Source: JAHJCW01 sp965369995 (lineage in GTDB: Bacteria; Fidelibacterota; Marinisomatia; Marinisomatales; JAHJCW01). From it: 64,000 nt of DNA. The stretch is from NCBI GenBank assembly GCA_965369995.1, contig CBDURO010000004.1:1-64000 (forward strand), given 5' to 3'. Position 1 is the first letter of the stretch. Every line of letters begins with the position of its first letter. The position numbers and the translations under genes were made by a program. Shown here one piece after another: positions 8,183 to 16,301 of this stretch. The notes beneath the pieces were generated by a model. It had not been told where the DNA came from. It was given only the letters and a program-made list of their open reading frames with translations, and made no database searches.

Positions 8183-9115
8183 CTAATCAAAATTTAATTC
8201 GATTCCTTCAAATATTTTAATACTATGATTTTTCCCTAATATCACAGACATTCCATCCAATCTTATATCACTGCTAATATCATGCTTACCAATGTAAAAA
8301 TTGATGGCATTTTCCAACTTTTTTAGTTTATTTATGTCTATTTTTAATTCCGGCGTCGCCATTTGTTCCTTTGCGAATGTTTTGACTTCCGTAAAGATTA
8401 ATAAATCATCCTTTTCTGATATTATATCAATCTTACCATGCGGTGCGCAATTTTCATTCATACTTATAATAGTATGTCCGTTTTCCATCAATTTGCAAGC
8501 TGCTAATTGTTCACCGACTATGCCAACTCGTTTTGTTTTTTGCAACCAAGTAATTGTTGGAAGATTTAATGAAACCGGTTTGAACGATCTACGATGAATG
8601 GGCGTTGCTTTGAATTCGATTAGAGCTTCCATATGCTGTTTTGTTCCATATCCTTTATGTTTTGCAAAACCATATTCAGGAAATATTTTATCATATTTTA
8701 ACATAATTGCATCACGTGTAACTTTAGCAATAATTGAGCTTGCCATGATTGATTCAACTTTTGTATCACCTTTTATAACCCCTTTATTAGGTATAACTTG
8801 ATTTGGTAGTTTATATCCATCGATCAAAACTAATGTTGGTTTCTGATTTAACCTCCCTAGTGCCATTTGCATAGCTTTGTGAGTAGCAGCTAGAATATTT
8901 ATCTTATCAATTTCTTTTTCATTAACTATACCGATCCCAACTGAGATTGCCTTTTCATTTATTTCTTGAAAAAGTGCTTCTCGTTTTTTTGTTGATAATT
9001 TCTTTGAATCACGTAATCCTTCAATTTTATCATCAGATAAGATCACTGCCGCAGCTACAACCGGACCCGCAAGAGGACCACGCCCTGCTTCATCTACTCC
9101 GGCAATTATTTCCAT
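8183..9115 (-). CDS. rnhB: RNase HII fused to a YraN (UPF0102) nuclease-like domain
   Basis: Residues 1-190 are RNase HII, which cuts the RNA strand of RNA-DNA hybrids and excises misinserted ribonucleotides. The acidic residues are present: Asp8 and Glu9 in GVDEAGRGPLAGP, Asp99 in LVLIDG and Asp135 in AKVTRD. Residues 196-305 form a second domain with the YraN/UPF0102 pattern: VGIVGEQLAACKLMENG, then GKIDII (226-232) and FTEVKT (241-246). Those fit the PD-(D/E)xK nuclease-like fold. The two are usually separate, often adjacent genes, so this is a gene fusion. Its start overlaps the end of comEC by ten bases. Confidence 0.93.
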   Translation of the reverse strand: MEIIAGVDEAGRGPLAGPVVAAAVILSDDKIEGLRDSKKLSTKKREALFQEINEKAISVGIGIVNEKEIDKINILAATHKAMQMALGRLNQKPTLVLIDGYKLPNQVIPNKGVIKGDTKVESIMASSIIAKVTRDAIMLKYDKIFPEYGFAKHKGYGTKQHMEALIEFKATPIHRRSFKPVSLNLPTITWLQKTKRVGIVGEQLAACKLMENGHTIISMNENCAPHGKIDIISEKDDLLIFTEVKTFAKEQMATPELKIDINKLKKLENAINFYIGKHDISSDIRLDGMSVILGKNHSIKIFEGIELNFD

Positions 9116-11049
9116 TTCTTTACTTCGAATGGATTCTTGCCGTTAGAAAATAACCAAACCACTACAATTGAATCCGTAAAGAATAGTTTAGAACCAAACA
9201 TGCCATCTAATTCTTTTTGAGTAGGACTGTTTTTACTTGTTCTAGCGCCGGTAATTATTGTCATTTTTGCATTAACCGTTTGTATAAATTCATTAAAATT
9301 ATTTGGTATCTGTTTAGGATAAGTCATTTTTAATACGTCTGATTTTATCATTTCTCTGTCATTGATTAATATTTCAAAATCAGCATCAGTTAATTTATCA
9401 ATAAATAAAATTAAATTTGAACCATTTACAATCTTCATTGCTAATTGTGAATTTTCTGTTTGATTCTTATTAACAGGTAATAAAAATTGGATATACGATT
9501 GATTGTCTATTCTAATTACATCACCGCGCTGTATAACATGAAATTCTGTATTTTTCAATTCTGTCATATTTATTATATATTCATCAATCCAGGAATCAGA
9601 ATCAAAACTAACATCCCAAATAGCATCAATAGGAATAGTTTCTATTGTCTTTGCGATACCAATTTGATGATTACTATTACCTTTGAACTTTATCAGCCAA
9701 TCAAACTTTTTAAGATTTAAGTACTTTACAGCCGGTAATATCTTTCTGTTAAGGTCGTTTGAAAACATACTTATTACACCGGCATTTATAAGAACACTTC
9801 TATCATCATTATTTCTAATAATTGTAGATTCATTTGTACGTAAATCTAAGAAGATGATATCCATTCCTTTCTTTTCGAAAATCCATGGCCATAAAATCGA
9901 ATTAATTAATAGAGCGCTGAAGATTATTAGTTTACTGTACTTACGTTGTATGATAATAAAAAATAATGCAACAATTAAAATATACTGAATTAAGTTGATC
10001 CAATTAAATTGTGGAGATGGAATAGATGCATATGGAAATTTGTCAAATATAGCTACCGATGCATTAATCAATTCTTTAATAAACCAATTTACTTGATCAA
10101 TGAAAAAACTTAATGGTGCTATCCAAAAGAAAACCAATTTTGCTAATCCCAATGCAACAAATCCGCCAATTAATGGAATTACTATTAGGTTGGCAACAAT
10201 CGCAATTAGCGGGATTCTTCCAAAGTAAAAGGCGACAACCGGAATTGTACCGAGCTGAGCTGAAAATGATACTAATAACAAACCCCAAAAGAATCGTGCA
10301 GCGTTATTTTGAACATTACTTACTCTCAATTTCTCGGGCAATATTTTATTGAATAAATTATAAAAATAAATAATTGACATTACCGCAGTAAAACTAAGTT
10401 GGAACCCTAAATCGAATAATGAGTTAGGATTTACAATCAAAATCAGAAATGCCGCGGTTGCGATAATATTCCATAAATTTGGCTTTCGATTTATTACCGT
10501 TGCAAATATGTAAATACTTGCCATTAATGAAGCTCTAATTACACTTGGTCTGCCACCGGAAAGAATTGTGAACAAAATTAATCCTAAAACAATAAACAGT
10601 ATATCCCAACCCCACTTAATTCGAATAGTCTTTGCGATTAGCATTAAAATGATTAACACATAACCAACATGCAAGCCCGAGACTGCAAGTACATGAATTA
10701 CTCCTACATTAGAAAATGATTCGCGCAAATCCTGATCTATATGCGTTTTATCACCTAATATTAATGCAGAGAGCAATGCCGAAGTTTCGGCATCAGAATA
10801 AGCTGTTAATTTTGAACGAACATTCTCTCTAAAATTATTTATTGATTTTTTTACTGACCAACTTGAATCAGAGTATACTTGAATATCACCTTTTGAATAA
10901 ATCCTACCGGCGAGTCTCTTAATATGATAATATCTTTTAAAATCATATTCACCGGGATTCCGTATATCACTAAATAACTGCCATTTACCGCTTCCTCTTA
11001 ATGTATCTCCTATACATACATTATCAATAAATTGGTCTTTTGGATACAC
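9106..11049 (-). CDS. comEC: ComEC/Rec2 competence protein, C-terminal part (split gene)
   Basis: ComEC forms the inner-membrane channel through which single-stranded DNA enters during transformation. This part has the Competence domain with HVLAVSGLHVG and GGRPSVIRASLMAS and about ten membrane helices. It ends in a region aligned with the beta-lactamase-like domain. That domain keeps the fold landmarks (IIFLDLRTNES, SVLINAG) but has lost the metal ligands: the usual THxxxDH block is FKGNSNHQIG and the later HHGS is YPKQ. The open frame runs upstream in register to a TAG at 11143 and then into the N-terminal part at 11143-11451. Full length without the TAG would be 781 residues. GTG at 11049 is only a formal start. 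Confidence 0.85.
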   Translation of the reverse strand: MYPKDQFIDNVCIGDTLRGSGKWQLFSDIRNPGEYDFKRYYHIKRLAGRIYSKGDIQVYSDSSWSVKKSINNFRENVRSKLTAYSDAETSALLSALILGDKTHIDQDLRESFSNVGVIHVLAVSGLHVGYVLIILMLIAKTIRIKWGWDILFIVLGLILFTILSGGRPSVIRASLMASIYIFATVINRKPNLWNIIATAAFLILIVNPNSLFDLGFQLSFTAVMSIIYFYNLFNKILPEKLRVSNVQNNAARFFWGLLLVSFSAQLGTIPVVAFYFGRIPLIAIVANLIVIPLIGGFVALGLAKLVFFWIAPLSFFIDQVNWFIKELINASVAIFDKFPYASIPSPQFNWINLIQYILIVALFFIIIQRKYSKLIIFSALLINSILWPWIFEKKGMDIIFLDLRTNESTIIRNNDDRSVLINAGVISMFSNDLNRKILPAVKYLNLKKFDWLIKFKGNSNHQIGIAKTIETIPIDAIWDVSFDSDSWIDEYIINMTELKNTEFHVIQRGDVIRIDNQSYIQFLLPVNKNQTENSQLAMKIVNGSNLILFIDKLTDADFEILINDREMIKSDVLKMTYPKQIPNNFNEFIQTVNAKMTIITGARTSKNSPTQKELDGMFGSKLFFTDSIVVVWLFSNGKNPFEVKKWK

Positions 11050-11142
11050 AAAATATTTTAAATTATTGTTATAATGTAAATCTCCGGATTTAATTTGAAC
11101 ATTTTTTAAGGTAAATCTTTGTCCGCTTGAATAGTTATTTTC

Positions 11143-11451
11143 CTAAACTACAATTCCACTATATTCAATCGGTTTTTCCGTAAATGCTTTAACTTCGTCT
11201 AAAGATCTATAAAAACTGTCATTTTTATAACTTGACAATGAAAAACCCAATACGATCATCAATAGAATTATTAACAGATATGAAAAATTCCATTTTCTAA
11301 TAATTATAAATAAAACAAATAATAGTACAACTATAAACGGTATCATAGATGACGCATTTAGAAATTCACTTAATAGAATGCCGATGATAAGTGCAATTGC
11401 GATATAAACCATCGGCTGTCTTCTAAATGCTGTTTGTGGGTTAAAATTCAT
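11143..11451 (-). CDS. comEC: ComEC N-terminal fragment ending at an in-frame TAG
   Basis: These 102 residues are the N-terminus of ComEC (DUF4131-type region): MNFNPQTAFRRQPMVYIAIA, two or three membrane helices, then EKPIEYSGIVV and TAG. The next codons in the same frame read ENNYSSGQRFTLKN and continue into the C-terminal part, so one substitution splits the gene with no frameshift. CAG to TAG would be enough. It is either a broken gene, a strain-level mutation or an assembly error. Its start lies about 400 bases from the divergent AGCS symporter. Confidence 0.8.
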   Translation of the reverse strand: MNFNPQTAFRRQPMVYIAIALIIGILLSEFLNASSMIPFIVVLLFVLFIIIRKWNFSYLLIILLMIVLGFSLSSYKNDSFYRSLDEVKAFTEKPIEYSGIVV

Positions 11452-11847
11452 TCGTCAATAATACTAACGACAAAGTCCATATTAAAATGTAAAAAGTGGG
11501 TAGTTTTATAATAATTCTAACCACAATTTATTTGTCATTCTCCGCAAAACAACTGCGGGGTAGGCTGAACTAAGTGCCTATCTTCACTAAAAAGCTTCGT
11601 CAGTTAAAAAAGTTATTTATCAATCGTAGCTTCAGCGCAGATTGACGATAGGTAAAAAGAATCCATTGTAATTATATACTAAATAATAGATTCTTCGTTG
11701 CACTCAGAATTATAGAGGTCATTTTAACCTTCCCTATTTCCCTCATATTGTAGGAAGGGATTATAGGGTGGTATTTTCGTATTTTAGAATTCCAACATTC
11801 TATTGTAAACTTCGACTTAATTTTATGCCAAAATTCAAGGACTCAAG
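11452..11847. other. 396-base divergent intergenic region
   Basis: No credible gene is seen. It separates comEC (minus) from the AGCS symporter (plus) and must hold both promoters, none of which I can assign firmly. It contains a small hairpin CCGCA/TGCGG (11542-11558), the repeat hairpin at 11620-11645, and a GGAAGGG/CCTTCCC pair near 11728-11757. Confidence 0.5.
11620..11645. repeat. Intergenic hairpin, copy 2 of a small repeat family
   Basis: TCAATC (11620-11625) and GATTGA (11640-11645) pair around the loop GTAGCTTCAGCGCA. Compared with the hairpin at 2257-2282, 17 of 22 core bases are identical, and the stem changes keep pairing. Confidence 0.4.
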
Positions 11848-13401
11848 ATGAAAAGATCGACCGCAGGAATTATTCTTTTTAGTATTATCGCTCTTCTTTT
11901 ATATGCTTATGGACAAAAGTTCTTTGATGCGGTTTGGTCTTTTCCTGCTAATCGCCCTGTTCCATTAATGGTTATTCTTCTTGTGGGGTCAGGCATTTTC
12001 ATAACCGTTAAGCTCGGATTTCCGCAAATCCGATATTTTTGGCATGGTGTTAAGGTTACAGCCGGTGTCTACGATAATCCTGAGGATGAAGGTGACTTAA
12101 TTCACTTTAAAGCACTTGCCACTGCCCTATCAGCTACGGTTGGGATTGGAAATATTGCAGGTGTCGCAACTGCGATTTACTACGGCGGACCCGGTGCACT
12201 ATTCTGGATGTGGATTACTGCATTCTTTGGTACAACATTAAAATATGCGGGAAGTACACTGTCTTTGCGTTATCGCGAAATTAACGCTAAGGGATTTACT
12301 GCCGGTGGGCCGATGTACACTATCGAACACGGCTTGGGTCTTAGTTACCGATGGCTTGCTGTAGCTTTTGCCGTTTTTACGGTGATCTGTTCTTTTGCAA
12401 CCGGTAATGCCATACAGTCATTTACGGTATCGGATCAATTATATTCAGAGGTTTCACAGGTTGTAGGCACATCACATTGGCTTACTTCTAAATTTACCCT
12501 TTGGCAAGTTTTTACGTTGTCGTTTCAACAAATATTCAGCGGACTTGCCATGGCGGTAATAATCGCTCTTGTAATCATTGGAGGAATTAAACGTATTGGC
12601 AGTGTAACAGGATTCTTAGCACCCTTCATGGCAATAATTTATGTATCGGCTGCCGGACTGGTTTTAATCGCTAATGCGGATGCAGTTGGAGAAAGCTTTA
12701 GATTAATTTTCAAAATGGCGTTCAATCCACCGGCAGAGCTGGCAGGTGTTGGCGGAGGCACGTTCCTAATAGTTATGAACACAATGATGTGGGGCGTAAA
12801 ACGCGGTTTGTTCTCTAATGAAGCCGGACAAGGTTCCGCAGCAATTGCCCACGCAACAGCCAAAACAAAATACCCGGTGCGGGAAGGCACAGTTTCCATG
12901 CTTGGACCATTTATTGACACATTACTAATTTGCACATTAACCGGTTTGGTTATTCTTACAACCGGAGCATGGCACCATACAGCATTTTATGTAATGCGTA
13001 TTGACCCCTCATTTACCGGTGAAATGCTTAACAGCAGTTTACTTACCTCCTTTGCTTTTAAGGAGGGATTAAGTTGGTTATTTGCTTATGGTGATAAAAT
13101 CATTACACTTGCAATTGTACTATTTGCGATTTCAACCATTATTAGTTGGTCTTTTTATGGTGACCGCGCAACTGAATATCTTTTTGGTGAAAAATCAGTT
13201 TTACCTTACAAGTGGGTATTTATTGTTTTTGTATTCATTGGTGGAATTGCAGAATTAGAAGCCATTTGGGCTTTTGGTGATGCAGCCCTCGGTTTTATGA
13301 CAATACCTAATCTGATATCTTTAATCTTACTTTCCGGTGCGTTAAAACGCACAACTAAAAAGTATTTTAGCCAAGAGCATATACCGTATAAGAAAAGGTA
13401 G
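11848..13401 (+). CDS. Sodium:alanine (AGCS) symporter
   Basis: A 517-residue inner-membrane carrier of the alanine/glycine:cation symporter family, taking up small neutral amino acids with Na+. It has about eleven hydrophobic helices. Conserved stretches include GIGNIAGVATAIYYGGPGA, GGPMYTIEHGLG and GLFSNEAGQGSAAIAHA, all typical of AGCS. The start ATG has AAGGA eight bases upstream. It opens a plus-strand block against the mostly minus-strand background. The next gene starts about 30 bases later. The exact substrate is not decidable from sequence. Confidence 0.93.
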   Translation: MKRSTAGIILFSIIALLLYAYGQKFFDAVWSFPANRPVPLMVILLVGSGIFITVKLGFPQIRYFWHGVKVTAGVYDNPEDEGDLIHFKALATALSATVGIGNIAGVATAIYYGGPGALFWMWITAFFGTTLKYAGSTLSLRYREINAKGFTAGGPMYTIEHGLGLSYRWLAVAFAVFTVICSFATGNAIQSFTVSDQLYSEVSQVVGTSHWLTSKFTLWQVFTLSFQQIFSGLAMAVIIALVIIGGIKRIGSVTGFLAPFMAIIYVSAAGLVLIANADAVGESFRLIFKMAFNPPAELAGVGGGTFLIVMNTMMWGVKRGLFSNEAGQGSAAIAHATAKTKYPVREGTVSMLGPFIDTLLICTLTGLVILTTGAWHHTAFYVMRIDPSFTGEMLNSSLLTSFAFKEGLSWLFAYGDKIITLAIVLFAISTIISWSFYGDRATEYLFGEKSVLPYKWVFIVFVFIGGIAELEAIWAFGDAALGFMTIPNLISLILLSGALKRTTKKYFSQEHIPYKKR

Positions 13402-13433
13402 AAAACGATAAGTAAATTAATTTCTAATAATCA

Positions 13434-13985
13434 ATGGAAGAATTAAAACATTATTTAAAGATTTTTAAAAGGAATGGCTATTCTTCTGATGAAAACATTT
13501 CAGACTTTTGGTTTAAGAATGTAGAAAAGTTATCAAAATTAATTTTTCGCGTTCCCGGTAGTGAGGAATCTTTCTCTGTAAAAATAAGATGGAAATCTGA
13601 CTTAGGAAAGATTTGTCAAAAGGAAGTATACAATTACATTGTAGAGAAGCAGGAGCAAAAGAATAGGAAATCACCCTATTTTTTTGCTGATATAGATTTT
13701 AACGATTTTACATTCGTATTTGACGGAAAGACTTATTCAATAAATAAATTTGCTGAATCATTTCCCACTCATCAATTGAGAGGTATTACAGATTTAAGAG
13801 GGATTAATCTTGATGGAATTAGCATTAATCTAAGCAATATTATAAAATGTCTTTTTACGGAAGCGTCTTTCAAAAATGCAAATTTTCAACAAAACCGCTT
13901 AAAAGCTACTAATTTAACAAAAGCAAATTTTTCAAAATCAAGATTTGTCGCCATAATAATTGATAAATACTCGTGCTTAAATTAA
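13434..13985 (+). CDS. Pentapeptide-repeat part of a split channel protein
   Basis: This 183-residue fragment ends in pentapeptide-like repeats with an A(N/D)(F/L)xx rhythm (ASFKNANFQQNRLKATN, LTKANFSKSRF). The TAA at 13983 is followed in the same frame by INFSGALVNAIEFND and, without further stops, by the ion-channel part at 14085-14600. Fusions of pentapeptide repeats with a C-terminal two-helix channel domain are a known architecture. The two frames are therefore read as one 388-residue gene interrupted by a single nonsense codon. The first 120 residues match nothing I recognise. Confidence 0.65.
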   Translation: MEELKHYLKIFKRNGYSSDENISDFWFKNVEKLSKLIFRVPGSEESFSVKIRWKSDLGKICQKEVYNYIVEKQEQKNRKSPYFFADIDFNDFTFVFDGKTYSINKFAESFPTHQLRGITDLRGINLDGISINLSNIIKCLFTEASFKNANFQQNRLKATNLTKANFSKSRFVAIIIDKYSCLN

Positions 13986-14084
13986 ATCAATTTTTCCGGG
14001 GCTCTTGTAAATGCAATTGAATTCAACGATAATTCAATTGGTGATTCAATTTTCCCCTTTACTAAAGTATCATATTTTACATTA

Positions 14085-14600
14085 TTGAAAGATGCGCTAA
14101 TTAAATTATTTCGACCTTCGTTTCAATTATCATTAAAAAATAGAAAAGAAACAATATTCCTTTCCAATAGCACAACCAATGTAAAAAATATAAAATTAAT
14201 CAGATTAACACTGTACATAGAGTGGTATCAAAATATTTATAGTGTATTAGCCAGTTTTTCAAATATATCAATAACCAAAAGAATTAGGGTTTTTGGTAGT
14301 GTTCTTTTCACAAAACATTGGTCATCGTGGATTGTGCTTGCCTTAAACGCGTTCATTATTAATATTATATTTGCAAGTGTTATATTTTTAGCTAAATCTA
14401 GTTTTTGTAGTAATTACACAATGAGTTTTTTTGATGCTTTTTACCAAAGTATTGTAACTTTCACATCATTAGGTTTTGGGGATATTGTACCAAATGATTC
14501 ATTAGGCCAAGTAATTGTTATGTTTAATGTGATATTCGGTTATATAGTTTTAGGTCTATTTATTTTCTTATTAAGTAATAAAATTACATATAAGTATTAG
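14085..14600 (+). CDS. Two-helix potassium channel part of a split protein
   Basis: The fragment holds an Ion_trans_2 pore: a first helix (about residues 84-103, WIVLALNAFIINIIFASVIF), the pore loop with selectivity filter TSLGFGDIVP, and a second helix (VMFNVIFGYIVLGLFIFLL). The GFGD filter is a normal K+ channel variant. The frame is open upstream to the TAA at 13983, so this is the C-terminal part of the pentapeptide/channel gene. The formal ATG at 14085 lies inside that open frame. If the stop is real, the pore could only be made by internal initiation. Confidence 0.7.
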   Translation: MKDALIKLFRPSFQLSLKNRKETIFLSNSTTNVKNIKLIRLTLYIEWYQNIYSVLASFSNISITKRIRVFGSVLFTKHWSSWIVLALNAFIINIIFASVIFLAKSSFCSNYTMSFFDAFYQSIVTFTSLGFGDIVPNDSLGQVIVMFNVIFGYIVLGLFIFLLSNKITYKY

Positions 14601-14908
14601 TACTAATTATATTTTGAAATATACATCCCTCACCCTCCACAGAATTAAAAGCGACATTAATCTACACCCGCTAAGCGCGGGTTACGATCAACAAGCCCCC
14701 CTACTGACCGTTGGGCAGTTGAAAGAAGGGAATATTACAACATTCTCCTTCGGTTGCGATGTGTAGCTCCGATTTCAAAGGAGATAGACTTGTCCATCGT
14801 AATTCAAATATTTAGGAATGTAGATGAATTATTTAATTATTATGCAACACAAATTGTAATATTTCGTAAATTTTGTTGAAAATATAGTTTATCAATTTAG
14901 AGAATACA
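14601..14908. other. 308-base intergenic region upstream of the toxin-antitoxin pair
   Basis: No gene is seen. It holds a short GC-rich hairpin, ACCCGC/GCGGGT (14666-14682), in otherwise AT-rich DNA. The promoter of the toxin-antitoxin pair should lie in its last 60 bases, but no clear -35/-10 pair stands out. Confidence 0.45.
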
Positions 14909-15127
14909 ATGACTAATAAATTAGAAAACGCATTTAAAGAAGCTTCTAAATTACCCGAAAGAGAACAAAATATAATTGCCCGATGGTTATTGGACGAAAT
15001 GAAATCAGATAAAAAGTGGGATAAATTGTTCGCTAATTCGGAAGATCAGTTGGAGATATTGGCAGATGAAGCTTTACAAGACTTTAAAAACGGTAAAACA
15101 TCAAAATTAGACATCAATAAACTGTGA
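14909..15127 (+). CDS. Putative antitoxin of a RelE/ParE-type pair
   Basis: A 72-residue protein with the pattern LPEREQNIIARWLLDEM, then KKWDKLFANSEDQLEILADEA and FKNGKTSKLDINKL. This matches a small family commonly encoded just before RelE/ParE-type toxins, including in cyanobacteria. Such antitoxins bind and mask the toxin with a flexible C-terminus and may repress their own promoter; both are inferred here. Its stop codon TGA overlaps the GTG start of the next gene, so translation is coupled. There is no clear DNA-binding motif. Confidence 0.75.
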   Translation: MTNKLENAFKEASKLPEREQNIIARWLLDEMKSDKKWDKLFANSEDQLEILADEALQDFKNGKTSKLDINKL

Positions 15128-15393
15128 TATCTCATACCACAGAAAAATTTTGGAAAACATACTACAAACTTCCTGACCATATCCGAAAACAAGCGAAAGC
15201 TGCTTACGTTTCATTTCAAGATAATCCATACCATCCAAGCTTACATTTTAAGAGAGTTCATTCGGTTCTTCCTATTTATTCAGTTCGTATCACAAAAGAT
15301 TACCGCTCTGTTGGAGTACAAAAAGATACTGATATAATTTGGTTTTGGATTGGTTCTCATTCTGATTACGAAAAATTGATAAAGCAAATGTAA
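15124..15393 (+). CDS. RelE/ParE-family toxin-like protein
   Basis: An 89-residue protein with the compact RelE/ParE fold pattern: HTTEKFWKTYYKLPDHIRK, NPYHPSLHFKRV, YSVRITKDYRSVGV and IIWFWIGSHSDYEKLI. The family includes ribosome-dependent mRNA interferases and gyrase poisons, and this subgroup's target is not settled. The start is GTG, overlapping the antitoxin stop (GTGA). It lies between two ion-channel genes on the same strand. Function as a toxin is inferred from family and context only. Confidence 0.78.
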   Translation: MISHTTEKFWKTYYKLPDHIRKQAKAAYVSFQDNPYHPSLHFKRVHSVLPIYSVRITKDYRSVGVQKDTDIIWFWIGSHSDYEKLIKQM

Positions 15394-15469
15394 ATCCAAG
15401 CTAATTAAATATAAATAATATTTATTCGTTTTTTTCGTCTAATTCGTTGTTAATCAATAAAATAATTAA

Positions 15470-16300
15470 ATGACAAATCAACAAAAAAATTGGAAACATA
15501 TCAAAAACAAGCTTCAAGAAATTATTTTTGAAGCCGATACACCCGCCGGCAAGCTTTTTGATATTGCTTTAATAATAGCAATTTTGCTCAGTGTCGGGGC
15601 AGTCATGTTGGATAGCATCAAGCCAATCAATTTTAAGTATGGCAATCTGCTACACCTCGCTGAATGGATTTTCACAATTCTTTTCACAATTGAGTATGGA
15701 TTACGTTTGCTATCTGTCGGTCGCCCGATGAAATATGCCAAGAGTTTCTTTGGTGTAATTGACCTATTAGCATTTCTCCCAACTTACTTGAGTATGCTTG
15801 TTCCCGGCAGTCAATTGTTTTTAGTGATTCGTGTACTAAGAGTTATCCGAATTTTCCGCGTATTAAAGCTCCTGCCCTATTTAATTGAAGCTCAATTATT
15901 GATGAAAGCTTTAGCGGCAAGCCGACGGAAAATCGCCGTATTTTTATTTACTGTGTTGCTAAGCGTTATAATAATGGGCTCTTTTATGTATATCATTGAA
16001 GGTGAAGAAAACGGTTTTACCAGTATTCCACGTAGTGTTTATTGGTCAATTGTAACGCTTACAACCGTAGGTTATGGTGATATTTCACCGCAAACACCGC
16101 TTGGACAAATGTTAGCGTCTGTCATAATGATATTTGGTTACGGTTTGATAGCAGTTCCAACAGGAATTGTATCAGTAGAAATCGCCCGTAAAAGCTTCGA
16201 TAAATTTACGACCCAAGCTTGCCCGCAGTGCTCTGCAGAAGGTCACGATAGCGATGCCAAATTCTGCAAATTTTGCGGTGCTGATCTGTACAATGTATAA
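15470..16300 (+). CDS. Voltage-gated potassium channel with C-terminal zinc ribbon
   Basis: A 276-residue six-helix channel (Ion_trans). The voltage-sensor S4 has Arg at every third position (121, 124, 127, 130 in RVLRVIRIFRVLK). The pore carries TVGYGD at 199-204, the K+ selectivity filter. After S6 a short linker leads to a zinc ribbon with Cys251, Cys254, Cys266 and Cys269 (CPQC and CKFCG). That tail is an unusual but recurring addition whose role may be tetramer assembly or regulation. Its stop is one base from that of the convergent lipoprotein gene. Confidence 0.92.
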   Translation: MTNQQKNWKHIKNKLQEIIFEADTPAGKLFDIALIIAILLSVGAVMLDSIKPINFKYGNLLHLAEWIFTILFTIEYGLRLLSVGRPMKYAKSFFGVIDLLAFLPTYLSMLVPGSQLFLVIRVLRVIRIFRVLKLLPYLIEAQLLMKALAASRRKIAVFLFTVLLSVIIMGSFMYIIEGEENGFTSIPRSVYWSIVTLTTVGYGDISPQTPLGQMLASVIMIFGYGLIAVPTGIVSVEIARKSFDKFTTQACPQCSAEGHDSDAKFCKFCGADLYNV

Positions 16301-16301
16301 T

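Noticed and set aside
9106..11142. Stop-codon reassignment (TAA/TAG as Gln)
   Set aside because: TAA and TAG end many intact genes here, for example the AGCS symporter with TAG, so the three internal stops are treated as local mutations or errors.
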